NCBI RefSeq assembly: GCF_030409505.1
Contig: NZ_JAUFPZ010000002.1
Span: 2,487,501-2,551,500, forward strand
Direction of reading: 5' to 3'
Origin: Zunongwangia endophytica
GTDB taxonomy: Bacteria; Bacteroidota; Bacteroidia; Flavobacteriales; Flavobacteriaceae
Length of the DNA: 64,000 nt
Shown here: piece by piece, positions 8,877 through 16,760 of the stretch
Layout of the letters: every line of letters begins with the position of its first letter
How positions within the stretch are numbered: position 1 is the first letter of the stretch
Translations under genes and position numbers: made by a program
The notes under the pieces: generated by a model
What the model saw: only the letters and a program-made list of their open reading frames with translations
The model's database searches: none
Told to the model about the DNA's origin: nothing

Positions 8877-9662
8877 CTAAAACAAGTTGAATGCAACCTG
8901 TATCGCTCCATAATCTTGCACAGGATTCCAACTCGCTGTTGCTGAAACCGGAAGTGTAAATTTGTCAAAGACATTTAGATCTCTGTTATAAATCACACCA
9001 ACATTGGTAAAACCTGCTTCATCTCCGTAAAAGTGTGCATCTTGCGGAGCAAAAGACCATGATCCACCTACAAGACCTGATAAAGACCAGTCTTTTTCAT
9101 CTAATATTACGTAACTAGCTTCAACATAATTAGAAAATGCATTTCGTAATTGGCCATTATCATTTACAAAAGTATCCCTACCCTGCACTATCGTACTCCA
9201 AGATAATTTTAAAGGAATCTTTTGAAATTGATAACCTAAAATCACATCTATAAAATGTGAGGTTTCGCTACGATCGTAATCAAAAATCTTGGCATCTGGA
9301 TAATCGCTATAATTATTAATATCCCAAATAGCCAAAGACCAACCATTGTGCATAAAACTTACGTAATAGTCAAATTCGGTATAATCGCCATTAAATCCTC
9401 TACCTCCCCAAAGCCCTGCTTTAAAGAATCCATTTTTAGAAGTATAATTTATATCGGCTGCCGTCATTGGAGCATCGGTAACATGTAAACCTTTCCAAAG
9501 GTGCATGTTTTTAAGCTGAAGATTAAAATGAAATAATTTGGCATCATTTTCAACTTCATCTTCATTCCGCTCCTCTACGATATTTTCGTCACTAACCTGA
9601 GCGAAAGAAATATTACCCGCCAACAAAAAAGTTAGCAGAAAAATAGCATGTATATTTTTCAT
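8877..9662 (-). CDS. Porin-like outer-membrane protein of the glycerol operon
   Basis: The 261-residue protein begins with a signal peptide (MKNIHAIFLLTFLLAGNISFAQ) followed by a short acidic linker. The rest is made of alternating amphipathic strands rich in Tyr, Trp and Gly and ends in AFNLF, with the terminal Phe typical of outer-membrane barrels. It resembles the TorF/MipA type of putative small porins, but I cannot name the family with certainty. It starts 4 bp after the stop of glpF and is the last gene of the glpD-glpK-glpF unit. An outer-membrane pore for glycerol or glycerol esters is therefore a reasonable inference. Confidence 0.7.
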   Translation of the reverse strand: MKNIHAIFLLTFLLAGNISFAQVSDENIVEERNEDEVENDAKLFHFNLQLKNMHLWKGLHVTDAPMTAADINYTSKNGFFKAGLWGGRGFNGDYTEFDYYVSFMHNGWSLAIWDINNYSDYPDAKIFDYDRSETSHFIDVILGYQFQKIPLKLSWSTIVQGRDTFVNDNGQLRNAFSNYVEASYVILDEKDWSLSGLVGGSWSFAPQDAHFYGDEAGFTNVGVIYNRDLNVFDKFTLPVSATASWNPVQDYGAIQVAFNLF

Positions 9663-9666
9663 AAAA

Positions 9667-10407
9667 TTACTTTCCTAAAATTAAAAATAGAATTGCAGCA
9701 ATCGCAGCTCCGATGATTGGTCCCACAATTGGAATCCATGAATACGACCAATTGCTATCGGTTTTGCCTTTAATAGGTAAAAGGGCATGAACAATTCTTG
9801 GCCCTAAATCTCGAGCTGGGTTAATTGCGTAACCGGTGGTTCCTCCTAGAGAAAGACCAATTCCCCACACCATAAATGCTACAGGAATGGCACCAATTGC
9901 GCCCAAACCAACTTTGGTTGTTCCGCCAGACGAAGTTTCGAAAGAAGCATCTGCAAAATAAAAAACAGCGATAACTAACACGAAAGTTCCTAAAATCTCG
10001 CTCATTAAATTTCTAAAGTTATTTGGTATTGCTGGATCTGTACAAAAAACTGCTCGCTTTAAGCCAGCATCTTCGGTAGCATCAAAGTGATCTTTATACA
10101 TTACATACACTAAAAAAGAACCAATCATGGCTCCTATAAATTCTCCTGCTAAATAAGTAGGTACATCTGCCCAGGGAAAAATTCCCCCAATTGCTAAACC
10201 TAAAGTAACTGCTGGATTTAAGTGTGCCCCACTGTAAGGACCTGCAACTACAACACCGGCAAATACTGCTAATCCCCATGCGGTGGAGATACTAACCCAA
10301 CCACCGCCGTTTCCTTTGGTTCCATTTAAAATATCATTGGCAACTACTCCGCCCCCTAATAAAATCAGCAGTCCGGTTCCTAAAATTTCGGCTATAAAAG
10401 GTGTCAT
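9667..10407 (-). CDS. glpF: Glycerol uptake facilitator (MIP/aquaporin family)
   Basis: The 246-residue inner-membrane channel has both NPA boxes of the aquaglyceroporins: HLNPAVTLG near residue 70 and YAINPARDLGPR near residue 200. The Asp after the second box (NPARD) is the residue that separates glycerol facilitators from water-only aquaporins. Six membrane helices and two half-helices are evident. It lets glycerol cross the inner membrane by diffusion, and GlpK then traps it by phosphorylation. It lies 15 bp after glpK and 4 bp before the porin-like gene, in one operon. Confidence 0.95.
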   Translation of the reverse strand: MTPFIAEILGTGLLILLGGGVVANDILNGTKGNGGGWVSISTAWGLAVFAGVVVAGPYSGAHLNPAVTLGLAIGGIFPWADVPTYLAGEFIGAMIGSFLVYVMYKDHFDATEDAGLKRAVFCTDPAIPNNFRNLMSEILGTFVLVIAVFYFADASFETSSGGTTKVGLGAIGAIPVAFMVWGIGLSLGGTTGYAINPARDLGPRIVHALLPIKGKTDSNWSYSWIPIVGPIIGAAIAAILFLILGK

Positions 10408-10422
10408 AAACGCTATTTTAGT

Positions 10423-11916
10423 TTAAAGTTTTGTCCATTCTTGCAAAGCATTTACTGCTCTATACCAGCCATCAATACCGTCTTTCACAGCATCTTGATC
10501 TTCGGTAGGATGAAACTCTTTATCTATTTTCCAGATTTCTTCAATTTCTTCCATGCTGTCCCAGTAACCGACAGCAAGACCGGCTAGATAAGCTGCACCT
10601 AAAGCTGTAGTCTCTGTAATTTCTGGTCGTACGGTTTCAGTATTTAAAACATCACTTTGAAATTGCATCAACATATCATTTACTGAAGCTCCTCCATCTA
10701 CACGTAATTGTTTAATATCGATTCCGCTATCCGCCTGCATGGCTTTAAGAATATCCATGGTTTGGTATGCTATAGCTTCTAATGAAGCTCTTGCGATATG
10801 TGCATCTGTAGTTCCTCTGGTAATCCCGAACATTGTTCCCTTGGCTTTCTGATTCCAGTGAGGAGCACCTAATCCGGAAAATGCCGGAATAAAATATACT
10901 CCGTCAGTAGTATCTACCGAGCTGGCAAGTTTCTCTACATCTGCAGATTTCTTTATTACACCTAATCCATCTCTAAGCCACTGTACCACTGCTCCCGCGA
11001 TAAAAATAGATCCTTCTAAACAGTATTCTGTTTTCCCATTAATTCTCCAAGCTACAGAAGTAAGAAGATTATTTTCTGAAACGATCGGTTCTTCACCAAT
11101 GTTCATTAACATGAAACATCCAGTTCCGTAGGTATTTTTCACCATTCCTTTTTTGGTACACATTTGTCCAAATAAAGCAGCCATCTGGTCTCCCGCAATT
11201 CCTGCAATTGGAATTTTAGAGGCAAAAACGGTGGTTTTGGTATGCCCGTATATTTCGCTAGAATCTTTTACTTCTGGCAACATACTTTTAGGAATGTCGA
11301 AAATCTCTAAGAGTTCATCATCCCACTCCATTGTATTAATGTTGAAAAACAGTGTACGGCAGGCGTTAGTAACATCGGTTATATGCAATTCACCTTTTGT
11401 GAAATTCCAGATTAACCAGGTATCGATGGTTCCCATGATCAAATCTCCTGCTTCTGCCTTTTCTCTGGCTCCTTCAACATTATCAAGAATCCATTTAACC
11501 TTGGTTCCAGAAAAGTAAGAATCGATAACTAGACCGGTCTTTTTCTTAATTATTTCAGCAGTTCCATCTTCTTTTAATTCATCACAATAATCTGAAGTTC
11601 TTTTATCTTGCCAAACAATCGCATTGTAAACAGGATCTCCGGTTTTTTTATCCCAGACTACAACGGTTTCGCGCTGATTTGTAATACCAATCCCAGCAAT
11701 GTTGTTTCCGTTCATTCCGTGTTTGGTAGTTGCTTCCGCAGCAACACCTGCTTGCGTTGACCATATTTCCCTAGCATCGTGCTCTACCCATCCTGGTTGA
11801 GGAAAATGTTGAGTAAATTCTTTTTGCGCAACTGAAACAATCTTCCCCTTCTTATCGAAAAGGATTGCGCGGGAGCTAGTAGTCCCCTGATCTAATGCTA
11901 ACATGTACTGATCCAT
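10423..11916 (-). CDS. glpK: Glycerol kinase
   Basis: A 497-residue FGGY-family kinase of normal length that converts glycerol and ATP to glycerol 3-phosphate. The N-terminal phosphate-binding loop is [14 protein letters not shown] (residues 8-21). [14 protein letters not shown] and [11 protein letters not shown] follow, then the glycerol-contacting WFNFTKGEL-like region ([15 protein letters not shown]). The second FGGY signature appears as [20 protein letters not shown]. It acts in the cytoplasm between GlpF and GlpD. The 97-bp gap from glpD contains a stable hairpin (11965-11988) without a T-tract, which may affect processing or relative expression of the two genes. Confidence 0.97.
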   Translation of the reverse strand: MDQYMLALDQGTTSSRAILFDKKGKIVSVAQKEFTQHFPQPGWVEHDAREIWSTQAGVAAEATTKHGMNGNNIAGIGITNQRETVVVWDKKTGDPVYNAIVWQDKRTSDYCDELKEDGTAEIIKKKTGLVIDSYFSGTKVKWILDNVEGAREKAEAGDLIMGTIDTWLIWNFTKGELHITDVTNACRTLFFNINTMEWDDELLEIFDIPKSMLPEVKDSSEIYGHTKTTVFASKIPIAGIAGDQMAALFGQMCTKKGMVKNTYGTGCFMLMNIGEEPIVSENNLLTSVAWRINGKTEYCLEGSIFIAGAVVQWLRDGLGVIKKSADVEKLASSVDTTDGVYFIPAFSGLGAPHWNQKAKGTMFGITRGTTDAHIARASLEAIAYQTMDILKAMQADSGIDIKQLRVDGGASVNDMLMQFQSDVLNTETVRPEITETTALGAAYLAGLAVGYWDSMEEIEEIWKIDKEFHPTEDQDAVKDGIDGWYRAVNALQEWTKL

Positions 11917-11964
11917 ATCGCTATATGTTTTTTAAATAGAGTCACATTGAAAGATGTAACCCTA

Positions 11965-11988
11965 AGCTCCCAAAATTAATTGAGAGCT
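11965..11988. repeat. Hairpin in the glpD-glpK intergenic gap
   Basis: AGCTCCCAA (11965-11973) and TTGAGAGCT (11980-11988) pair over nine positions, one of them a G-U pair in the minus-strand RNA, around AATTAA. The U-run expected of an intrinsic terminator is absent on the minus strand. An RNA-processing or mRNA-stability element between two co-transcribed genes is more likely than termination. Confidence 0.4.
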
Positions 11989-12013
11989 ATTTGGTTAATA
12001 AATTGGTTAAATA

Positions 12014-13588
12014 TTATATGGTATAATGATCTGCTATCTCTTTAAAATCTGCAATTTGGTTGGCAATCCATTGTTCATCTTTTCCCGTTTCTTTAGCTAG
12101 TATTTTAGCAACTTCGGGAGCACATTCTATGGCAGCTTTAGCATCCATAAATAGCATTCTAACCCTTCTTGCTAAAACATCGTCTATAGTTCTCGCCAGT
12201 TCGTTGCGTGCGGCCCATACAACTTCAGCCTTTAAAAAGTCTAATCTTGGATGAAGCTTTTCACCTAAAGAAGGATCTTCGTTAATTAAATTATGAAGTT
12301 GAGGCTGATCACTTCCGTAGATATAAAGGTGATTAGTAAGATCTGGATTTTCTTTCGCTCCATGGATTTTTAGATCCATCGTCTTACATTCTTTCTTCGG
12401 AAGTTTCCCTAGAGAAATTGCCTTATCTACAGTGTCCTGCGCCATTCGTCTAAAAGTAGTCCACTTACCACCAGTAATAGTGATCAAACCGGTTTCTGAA
12501 ACTAAAACTTTGTGACTTCTGGAAATCTCTTTGGAACTTTCTGAACCATCTTTAGGAGCAGCAAGAGGTCTTAAACCAGCGTAAATACTTCGAACATCAT
12601 CACGAGTAACTTTTTTCTCTAAGTAGTTATTGAAAGTTTTCAATATAAACTCTACTTCTTTATCTAAAGCCTGAGGTTCTAGACAATGTTCTTCTAACGG
12701 AGTATCGGTTGTACCTACAATTACCTTATCATGCCATGGCACAGCAAATAATACACGGCCATCATCTGTTTTTGGAATCATTATGGCATCCTCTCCCGGC
12801 AAGAAAGATTTATCGAAAACCAAATGAACTCCCTGACTTGGCTTCACCATATTACGAGCATCCGGATTCGCCATTTTAAGAATATCATCTGTAAAAACTC
12901 CAGTTGCATTGATCACGGTGCTACCGAAAAATTGATGATCTTCCCCAGTTTCCATATCTTTTGCTGAAACTCCCTTGATTACCTTGTCTTCAATAATCAA
13001 ATTATTTACTTTAAAGTGATTAAGTACAGAAGCTCCATGCTCTACACATGTTTGTGCTACATTTACAGCCAGACGAGAGTCATCGAATTGACCATCCTGA
13101 TAAACAACCCCGCCTTTTAATTTATCCTGACGTATAGTTTTTAAACGCTTTAAAGCTTCCTCCTTATTTATATGCTTCGATTTACCCAAACTTAATTTTC
13201 CTGCAAGAAAATCGTAAGCCTTTAAACCTATAGTGTAGTACATTCCTTCGTACCACCTATAATTAGGAATTACAAAACTTTGGTTTTTAACTAAATGAGG
13301 TGCGTTTTTGCTTAAAAGACCACGTTCATACAAAGCTTCTTTTACAAGGTCAATATTTCCTTGTGCTAGATATCGCACACCACCGTGTACTAACTTAGTA
13401 CTACGGCTAGAAGTTCCTTTAGCAAAATCAACCTGCTCTAGCAGCAATGTTTTATATCCTCTAGTAACACTGTCTAATGCTACGCCTAAACCTGTTGCTC
13501 CTCCTCCAATTACAATCACATCCCATTTCTCGACGGCTTTGGCCGAATCGACTAATGTATTTCTAGAATATATATTTTTAGCTGCCAT
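12014..13588 (-). CDS. glpD: Glycerol-3-phosphate dehydrogenase, FAD-dependent
   Basis: A 524-residue membrane-associated flavoenzyme that oxidises glycerol 3-phosphate to dihydroxyacetone phosphate and passes electrons to quinone. The FAD-binding dinucleotide fold is VIGGGATGLGVALDSVTRGY (from about residue 26). The family signatures GTSSRSTKLVHGGVRYL and ITGGKWTTFRRMAQD are both intact. A C-terminal helical domain rich in Glu and Arg (LARTIDDVLARRVRMLF) is typical of GlpD. It is the first gene of the glycerol operon and diverges from glpR, with a 238-bp control region between them. Confidence 0.97.
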   Translation of the reverse strand: MAAKNIYSRNTLVDSAKAVEKWDVIVIGGGATGLGVALDSVTRGYKTLLLEQVDFAKGTSSRSTKLVHGGVRYLAQGNIDLVKEALYERGLLSKNAPHLVKNQSFVIPNYRWYEGMYYTIGLKAYDFLAGKLSLGKSKHINKEEALKRLKTIRQDKLKGGVVYQDGQFDDSRLAVNVAQTCVEHGASVLNHFKVNNLIIEDKVIKGVSAKDMETGEDHQFFGSTVINATGVFTDDILKMANPDARNMVKPSQGVHLVFDKSFLPGEDAIMIPKTDDGRVLFAVPWHDKVIVGTTDTPLEEHCLEPQALDKEVEFILKTFNNYLEKKVTRDDVRSIYAGLRPLAAPKDGSESSKEISRSHKVLVSETGLITITGGKWTTFRRMAQDTVDKAISLGKLPKKECKTMDLKIHGAKENPDLTNHLYIYGSDQPQLHNLINEDPSLGEKLHPRLDFLKAEVVWAARNELARTIDDVLARRVRMLFMDAKAAIECAPEVAKILAKETGKDEQWIANQIADFKEIADHYTI

Positions 13589-13634
13589 AATTATGTACCT
13601 TCTAATTTTTAGCTAATTTAATAAAAATGATTCA

Positions 13635-13644
13635 AAACGAAATA
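13635..13644. promoter_or_regulatory. Candidate GlpR half-site, glpD side
   Basis: AAACGAAATA lies 47 bp upstream of the glpD start. Its exact reverse complement occurs at 13751-13760 on the glpR side. An inverted perfect 10-mer pair in a 238-bp divergent region fits binding sites of the DeoR-family regulator encoded next door. The assignment rests on position and symmetry only. Confidence 0.4.
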
Positions 13645-13750
13645 TTCCGAAACAAAAAATTAGTTAAAGAAAGTAAATGAAAGTGTTAATTATCATTTAA
13701 ACTAGGTTTTATTCTGTGAAAATTCAGTTAATTAAGTTTAGCTTTCATTT

Positions 13751-13760
13751 TATTTCGTTT
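13751..13760. promoter_or_regulatory. Candidate GlpR half-site, glpR side
   Basis: TATTTCGTTT is the exact reverse complement of the 10-mer at 13635-13644. It lies 66 bp upstream of the glpR start and 31 bp upstream of a TATATTTG -7-like element, where autoregulation would act. Confidence 0.4.
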
Positions 13761-13791
13761 ACAACGCTACTAATCAGAAAACCGAATTTCA

Positions 13792-13799
13792 TATATTTG
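13792..13799 (+). promoter_or_regulatory. -7-like promoter element of glpR
   Basis: TATATTTG matches the Bacteroidota -7 consensus TAnnTTTG and sits 27 bp before the glpR start. No TTTG is present 19 nt upstream, so only half of the bipartite promoter is seen; a regulator-dependent promoter would fit. Confidence 0.35.
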
Positions 13800-13826
13800 T
13801 AGGACTTTACTTATTTTTTCAATACC

Positions 13827-14579
13827 ATGAAGAGGCACCAGTTAATTCTTGAAAAATTACATCAAGAACAGCATATCGAAGTTTCAGAGCTTTGTGAAGA
13901 GTTAGGCGTATCTGCTGTGACCATTCGTAAAGACCTTAAGCTACTTGAAGACAAGGGATTATTACACCGTACGCATGGTGGTGCTTCTCTGGAAAACCCG
14001 TATATAAACGATCGCCCGGTAAACGAAAAAGAAAAAATTTCTGTTTCACAAAAAGATGATATTGCAAAAAAAGCCGCCACTTTAATAAAGGATAACGATT
14101 CGATTATGATTGCCTCTGGTACCACTGTACAACAATTGGCAAAATCGATTACTAATAAAGGTGCACTAAACGTAATTACTTCTTCTTTAAATGTCGCCTT
14201 AGAATTGCTGAATCATCAAAATATCCAGGTTATTCAACTTGGTGGAAATTTAAGACACACCTCATCTTCTGTCACCGGCCATTATGCTGAACATATTTTG
14301 GATCATATTTCTTGTAATCAGCTTTTTCTTGGTGTTGATGGTATCGATTTAGAATACGGTTGCACCACCACAAGCTTAGAAGAAGCACTTCTCAACCAAA
14401 AAATGATTGAAGCTTCACAACGCACAATAATACTTGCAGATTCATCAAAATTCGGTAAAAAAAGTTTTGGAAGAATTTGTGGTCTGGAACAGGTAGACCA
14501 AATTATTACAGATAAAGGTATCTCTGCCAGCCTTTCAAAAAAAATAAGAGATATTGGAATCAAACTAAGTATCGTATAA
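13827..14579 (+). CDS. glpR: DeoR/GlpR-family transcriptional regulator
   Basis: A 250-residue DeoR-family protein of typical size. The N-terminal helix-turn-helix is ISVSELCEEL-like (EVSELCEELGVSAVTIRKDL, residues 17-36), followed by the family signature LHRTHGGA. The C-terminal sugar-phosphate sensor domain contains IASGTTVQQLAKSI and IILADSSKFGKKSFGRI, the signatures of the ribose-5-phosphate-isomerase-like fold. It diverges from glpD, so glycerol 3-phosphate is the likely ligand and repression of glpD-K-F the likely role. The inverted 10-mers at 13635 and 13751 are the candidate operators. Confidence in the family is high; the ligand is inferred from context. Confidence 0.88.
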   Translation: MKRHQLILEKLHQEQHIEVSELCEELGVSAVTIRKDLKLLEDKGLLHRTHGGASLENPYINDRPVNEKEKISVSQKDDIAKKAATLIKDNDSIMIASGTTVQQLAKSITNKGALNVITSSLNVALELLNHQNIQVIQLGGNLRHTSSSVTGHYAEHILDHISCNQLFLGVDGIDLEYGCTTTSLEEALLNQKMIEASQRTIILADSSKFGKKSFGRICGLEQVDQIITDKGISASLSKKIRDIGIKLSIV

Positions 14580-14741
14580 CTTCTCTTAGCAGCTTTACTC
14601 CTCTAATTACCAAAACTTCAAGAAGTAGATTCTTCCTTCATCGTTTTCGGATTATCCTAATTTTAATTAAACGCTAATATTAATTTAAAAAGTTCAGGAT
14701 ATAGAATTAAAACACTAATTTAATGCCACGAATGTACATTG

Positions 14742-14767
14742 ATCTTCTTAAGAAATAAGAAGATTTT
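14742..14767 (+). terminator. Probable terminator between glpR and glgB
   Basis: ATCTTCTTA (14742-14750) and TAAGAAGAT (14756-14764) form a 9-bp stem with the loop AGAAA, followed by TTT. It lies 162 bp after glpR and 55 bp before glgB. Its U-tract is short, so a leader attenuator of glgB is an alternative. Confidence 0.5.
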
Positions 14768-14821
14768 GCATTTTGAAGGCCAACCACCTTCTATTACACT
14801 AACCAATTATTTTAAGCTTTT

Positions 14822-16729
14822 ATGAAGCAGGATGTACAGCTTTATTCTTTATTTACAGATTTTGACATTTCACTATTTAAAGCAGGTAAACATTATCGGA
14901 TTTATGAAAAACTTGGATCACATATTTTAGAAATTAATGGTGTTAAAGGAACGTATTTTGCAGTATGGGCACCATCGGCTAAGAATGTCTCTGTAATTGG
15001 AGATTTTAATTACTGGACAGAAAATGACCATCCTCTTATGGTGCGTTGGGATAGTAGCGGCATCTGGGAAGGATTTATCCCGGGAGTAGGTAAAGGTTGT
15101 AGATATAAGTATAAGATAAATAGTGCTATCGATAATATTAGTGCTGAAAAAGCTGATCCTTATGCACGTAAAAGTGAACATCCGCCAGCTACAGCTTCGA
15201 TAGTTTGGGAAGACGATTATGTATGGAAAGATAAAAAATGGCTTAATAGTCGCCCCACTAAAAATGCGCTAGATCAACCAATTTCAGTTTATGAAATTCA
15301 TCTTGCAAGCTGGAAACGTAAATACGAAGAAAATCGCTCATTAAGCTATGTAGAAATGGCCGATGAGTTGGTGAGCTACGTTAAGGATCTAGGCTATACT
15401 CATGTAGAATTTATGCCAATCATGGAGTATCCTTACGATCCTTCCTGGGGATATCAGGTTACCGGTTACTACGCTCCTACTTCAAGATTTGGTAATCCAG
15501 ACGAGTTTAAGCTTCTAGTAGATGCTTTCCATCGAAAAAATATCGCCGTTATCATGGATTGGGTCCCCTCTCATTTTCCCGAAGATAAACATGGTTTAGG
15601 GAAATTTGATGGGTCACATCTTTACGAACACCCAGATTATAAAAAAGGTTATCACCCCGATTGGAAAAGTCTTATTTTTAATTATGGTCGTAACGAAGTG
15701 CGATCGTTTTTAATTAGCAACGCTATTTTTTGGATCGATCAATATCATATTGATGGTATAAGAGTGGACGCTGTTGCTTCTATGATCTATTTGGATTATT
15801 CGCGAGAAGAAGGCGAATGGGAGCCTAATATTTTCGGCGGAAATGAAAATCTTGAAGCCATATCTTTTCTGAAAGATTTGAATATGGAAATCTACCAGAG
15901 TTTTGATGGCGTACAAACCATTGCTGAAGAATCTACCGCTTATCCTGGTGTTTCTAAACCTATCTATCTTGGCGGTTTAGGATTTGGTATGAAGTGGATG
16001 ATGGGCTGGATGCACGACACCTTAGAGTATTTTAAAAAAAATAGCATTTATCGCCAACATCATCAAGATGACATTAGTTTTAGTTTAACCTATGCCTTTA
16101 CAGAGAACTTCACCTTACCCTTAAGCCATGATGAAGTTGTTTACGGCAAAAAGTCTCTTTTAGGAAGAATGCCCGGCGATGATTGGCAGCGCTTTGCCAA
16201 CCTAAGATTAATGCATGCTTACATGTACTCACACCCTGGCAACAAATTATTATTTATGGGAGGCGAAATTGGCCAATATGGGGAATGGAATTATAACAGT
16301 AGTCTAGATTGGAATCTACTGGATTATCCATTTCATAATGGAATCCATAAATTGGTGAAAGACCTCAACAACATCTACAAAAAACACCCTGCGCTTTACG
16401 AAAAGCAATTTAATCCTGAGGGGTTTGAATGGATCTCTTACGACGACAATCAAAATTCGATTCTTTCCTATTTACGTAAAGGAAAAGACGAAAAGGACGA
16501 TGTCGTGATTATCTGCAATTTCACCCCCAATGTTTTAAATGACTATCGAGTTGGAGTTCCAAGATCAGGTAAATTAAAAGAAATTCTAAACACAGACGAT
16601 TCAAAATATGAAGGTTCTGGTGTGAAAAATAAAATTATAAAAATTGATAATCAGGCATTTCATGGGAGAGATTATTCTGCCGCTTTAACTATACCGCCAT
16701 TGGCTTCAGTATTTTTTAGCATCGTTTAG
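14822..16729 (+). CDS. glgB: 1,4-alpha-glucan branching enzyme
   Basis: A 635-residue GH13 branching enzyme that makes alpha-1,6 branches in glycogen. Residues of about 30-125 form the N-terminal CBM48 module (GTYFAVWAPSAKNVSVIGDF). The GH13 barrel follows, with the nucleophile Asp316 in GIRVDAVAS, the acid/base Glu369 in TIAEESTAYP, and the transition-state His-Asp in LPLSHDEVVYGKKSLLGRMP. A C-terminal beta domain ends at SVFFSIV. It is followed after 31 bp by a GH31 alpha-glucosidase in the same direction, so the two are probably co-transcribed. No glycogen synthase or ADP-glucose pyrophosphorylase lies in the window. Confidence 0.95.
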   Translation: MKQDVQLYSLFTDFDISLFKAGKHYRIYEKLGSHILEINGVKGTYFAVWAPSAKNVSVIGDFNYWTENDHPLMVRWDSSGIWEGFIPGVGKGCRYKYKINSAIDNISAEKADPYARKSEHPPATASIVWEDDYVWKDKKWLNSRPTKNALDQPISVYEIHLASWKRKYEENRSLSYVEMADELVSYVKDLGYTHVEFMPIMEYPYDPSWGYQVTGYYAPTSRFGNPDEFKLLVDAFHRKNIAVIMDWVPSHFPEDKHGLGKFDGSHLYEHPDYKKGYHPDWKSLIFNYGRNEVRSFLISNAIFWIDQYHIDGIRVDAVASMIYLDYSREEGEWEPNIFGGNENLEAISFLKDLNMEIYQSFDGVQTIAEESTAYPGVSKPIYLGGLGFGMKWMMGWMHDTLEYFKKNSIYRQHHQDDISFSLTYAFTENFTLPLSHDEVVYGKKSLLGRMPGDDWQRFANLRLMHAYMYSHPGNKLLFMGGEIGQYGEWNYNSSLDWNLLDYPFHNGIHKLVKDLNNIYKKHPALYEKQFNPEGFEWISYDDNQNSILSYLRKGKDEKDDVVIICNFTPNVLNDYRVGVPRSGKLKEILNTDDSKYEGSGVKNKIIKIDNQAFHGRDYSAALTIPPLASVFFSIV

Positions 16730-16760
16730 CAATCTCAAAATGTTACTTAATAAATAGAAT

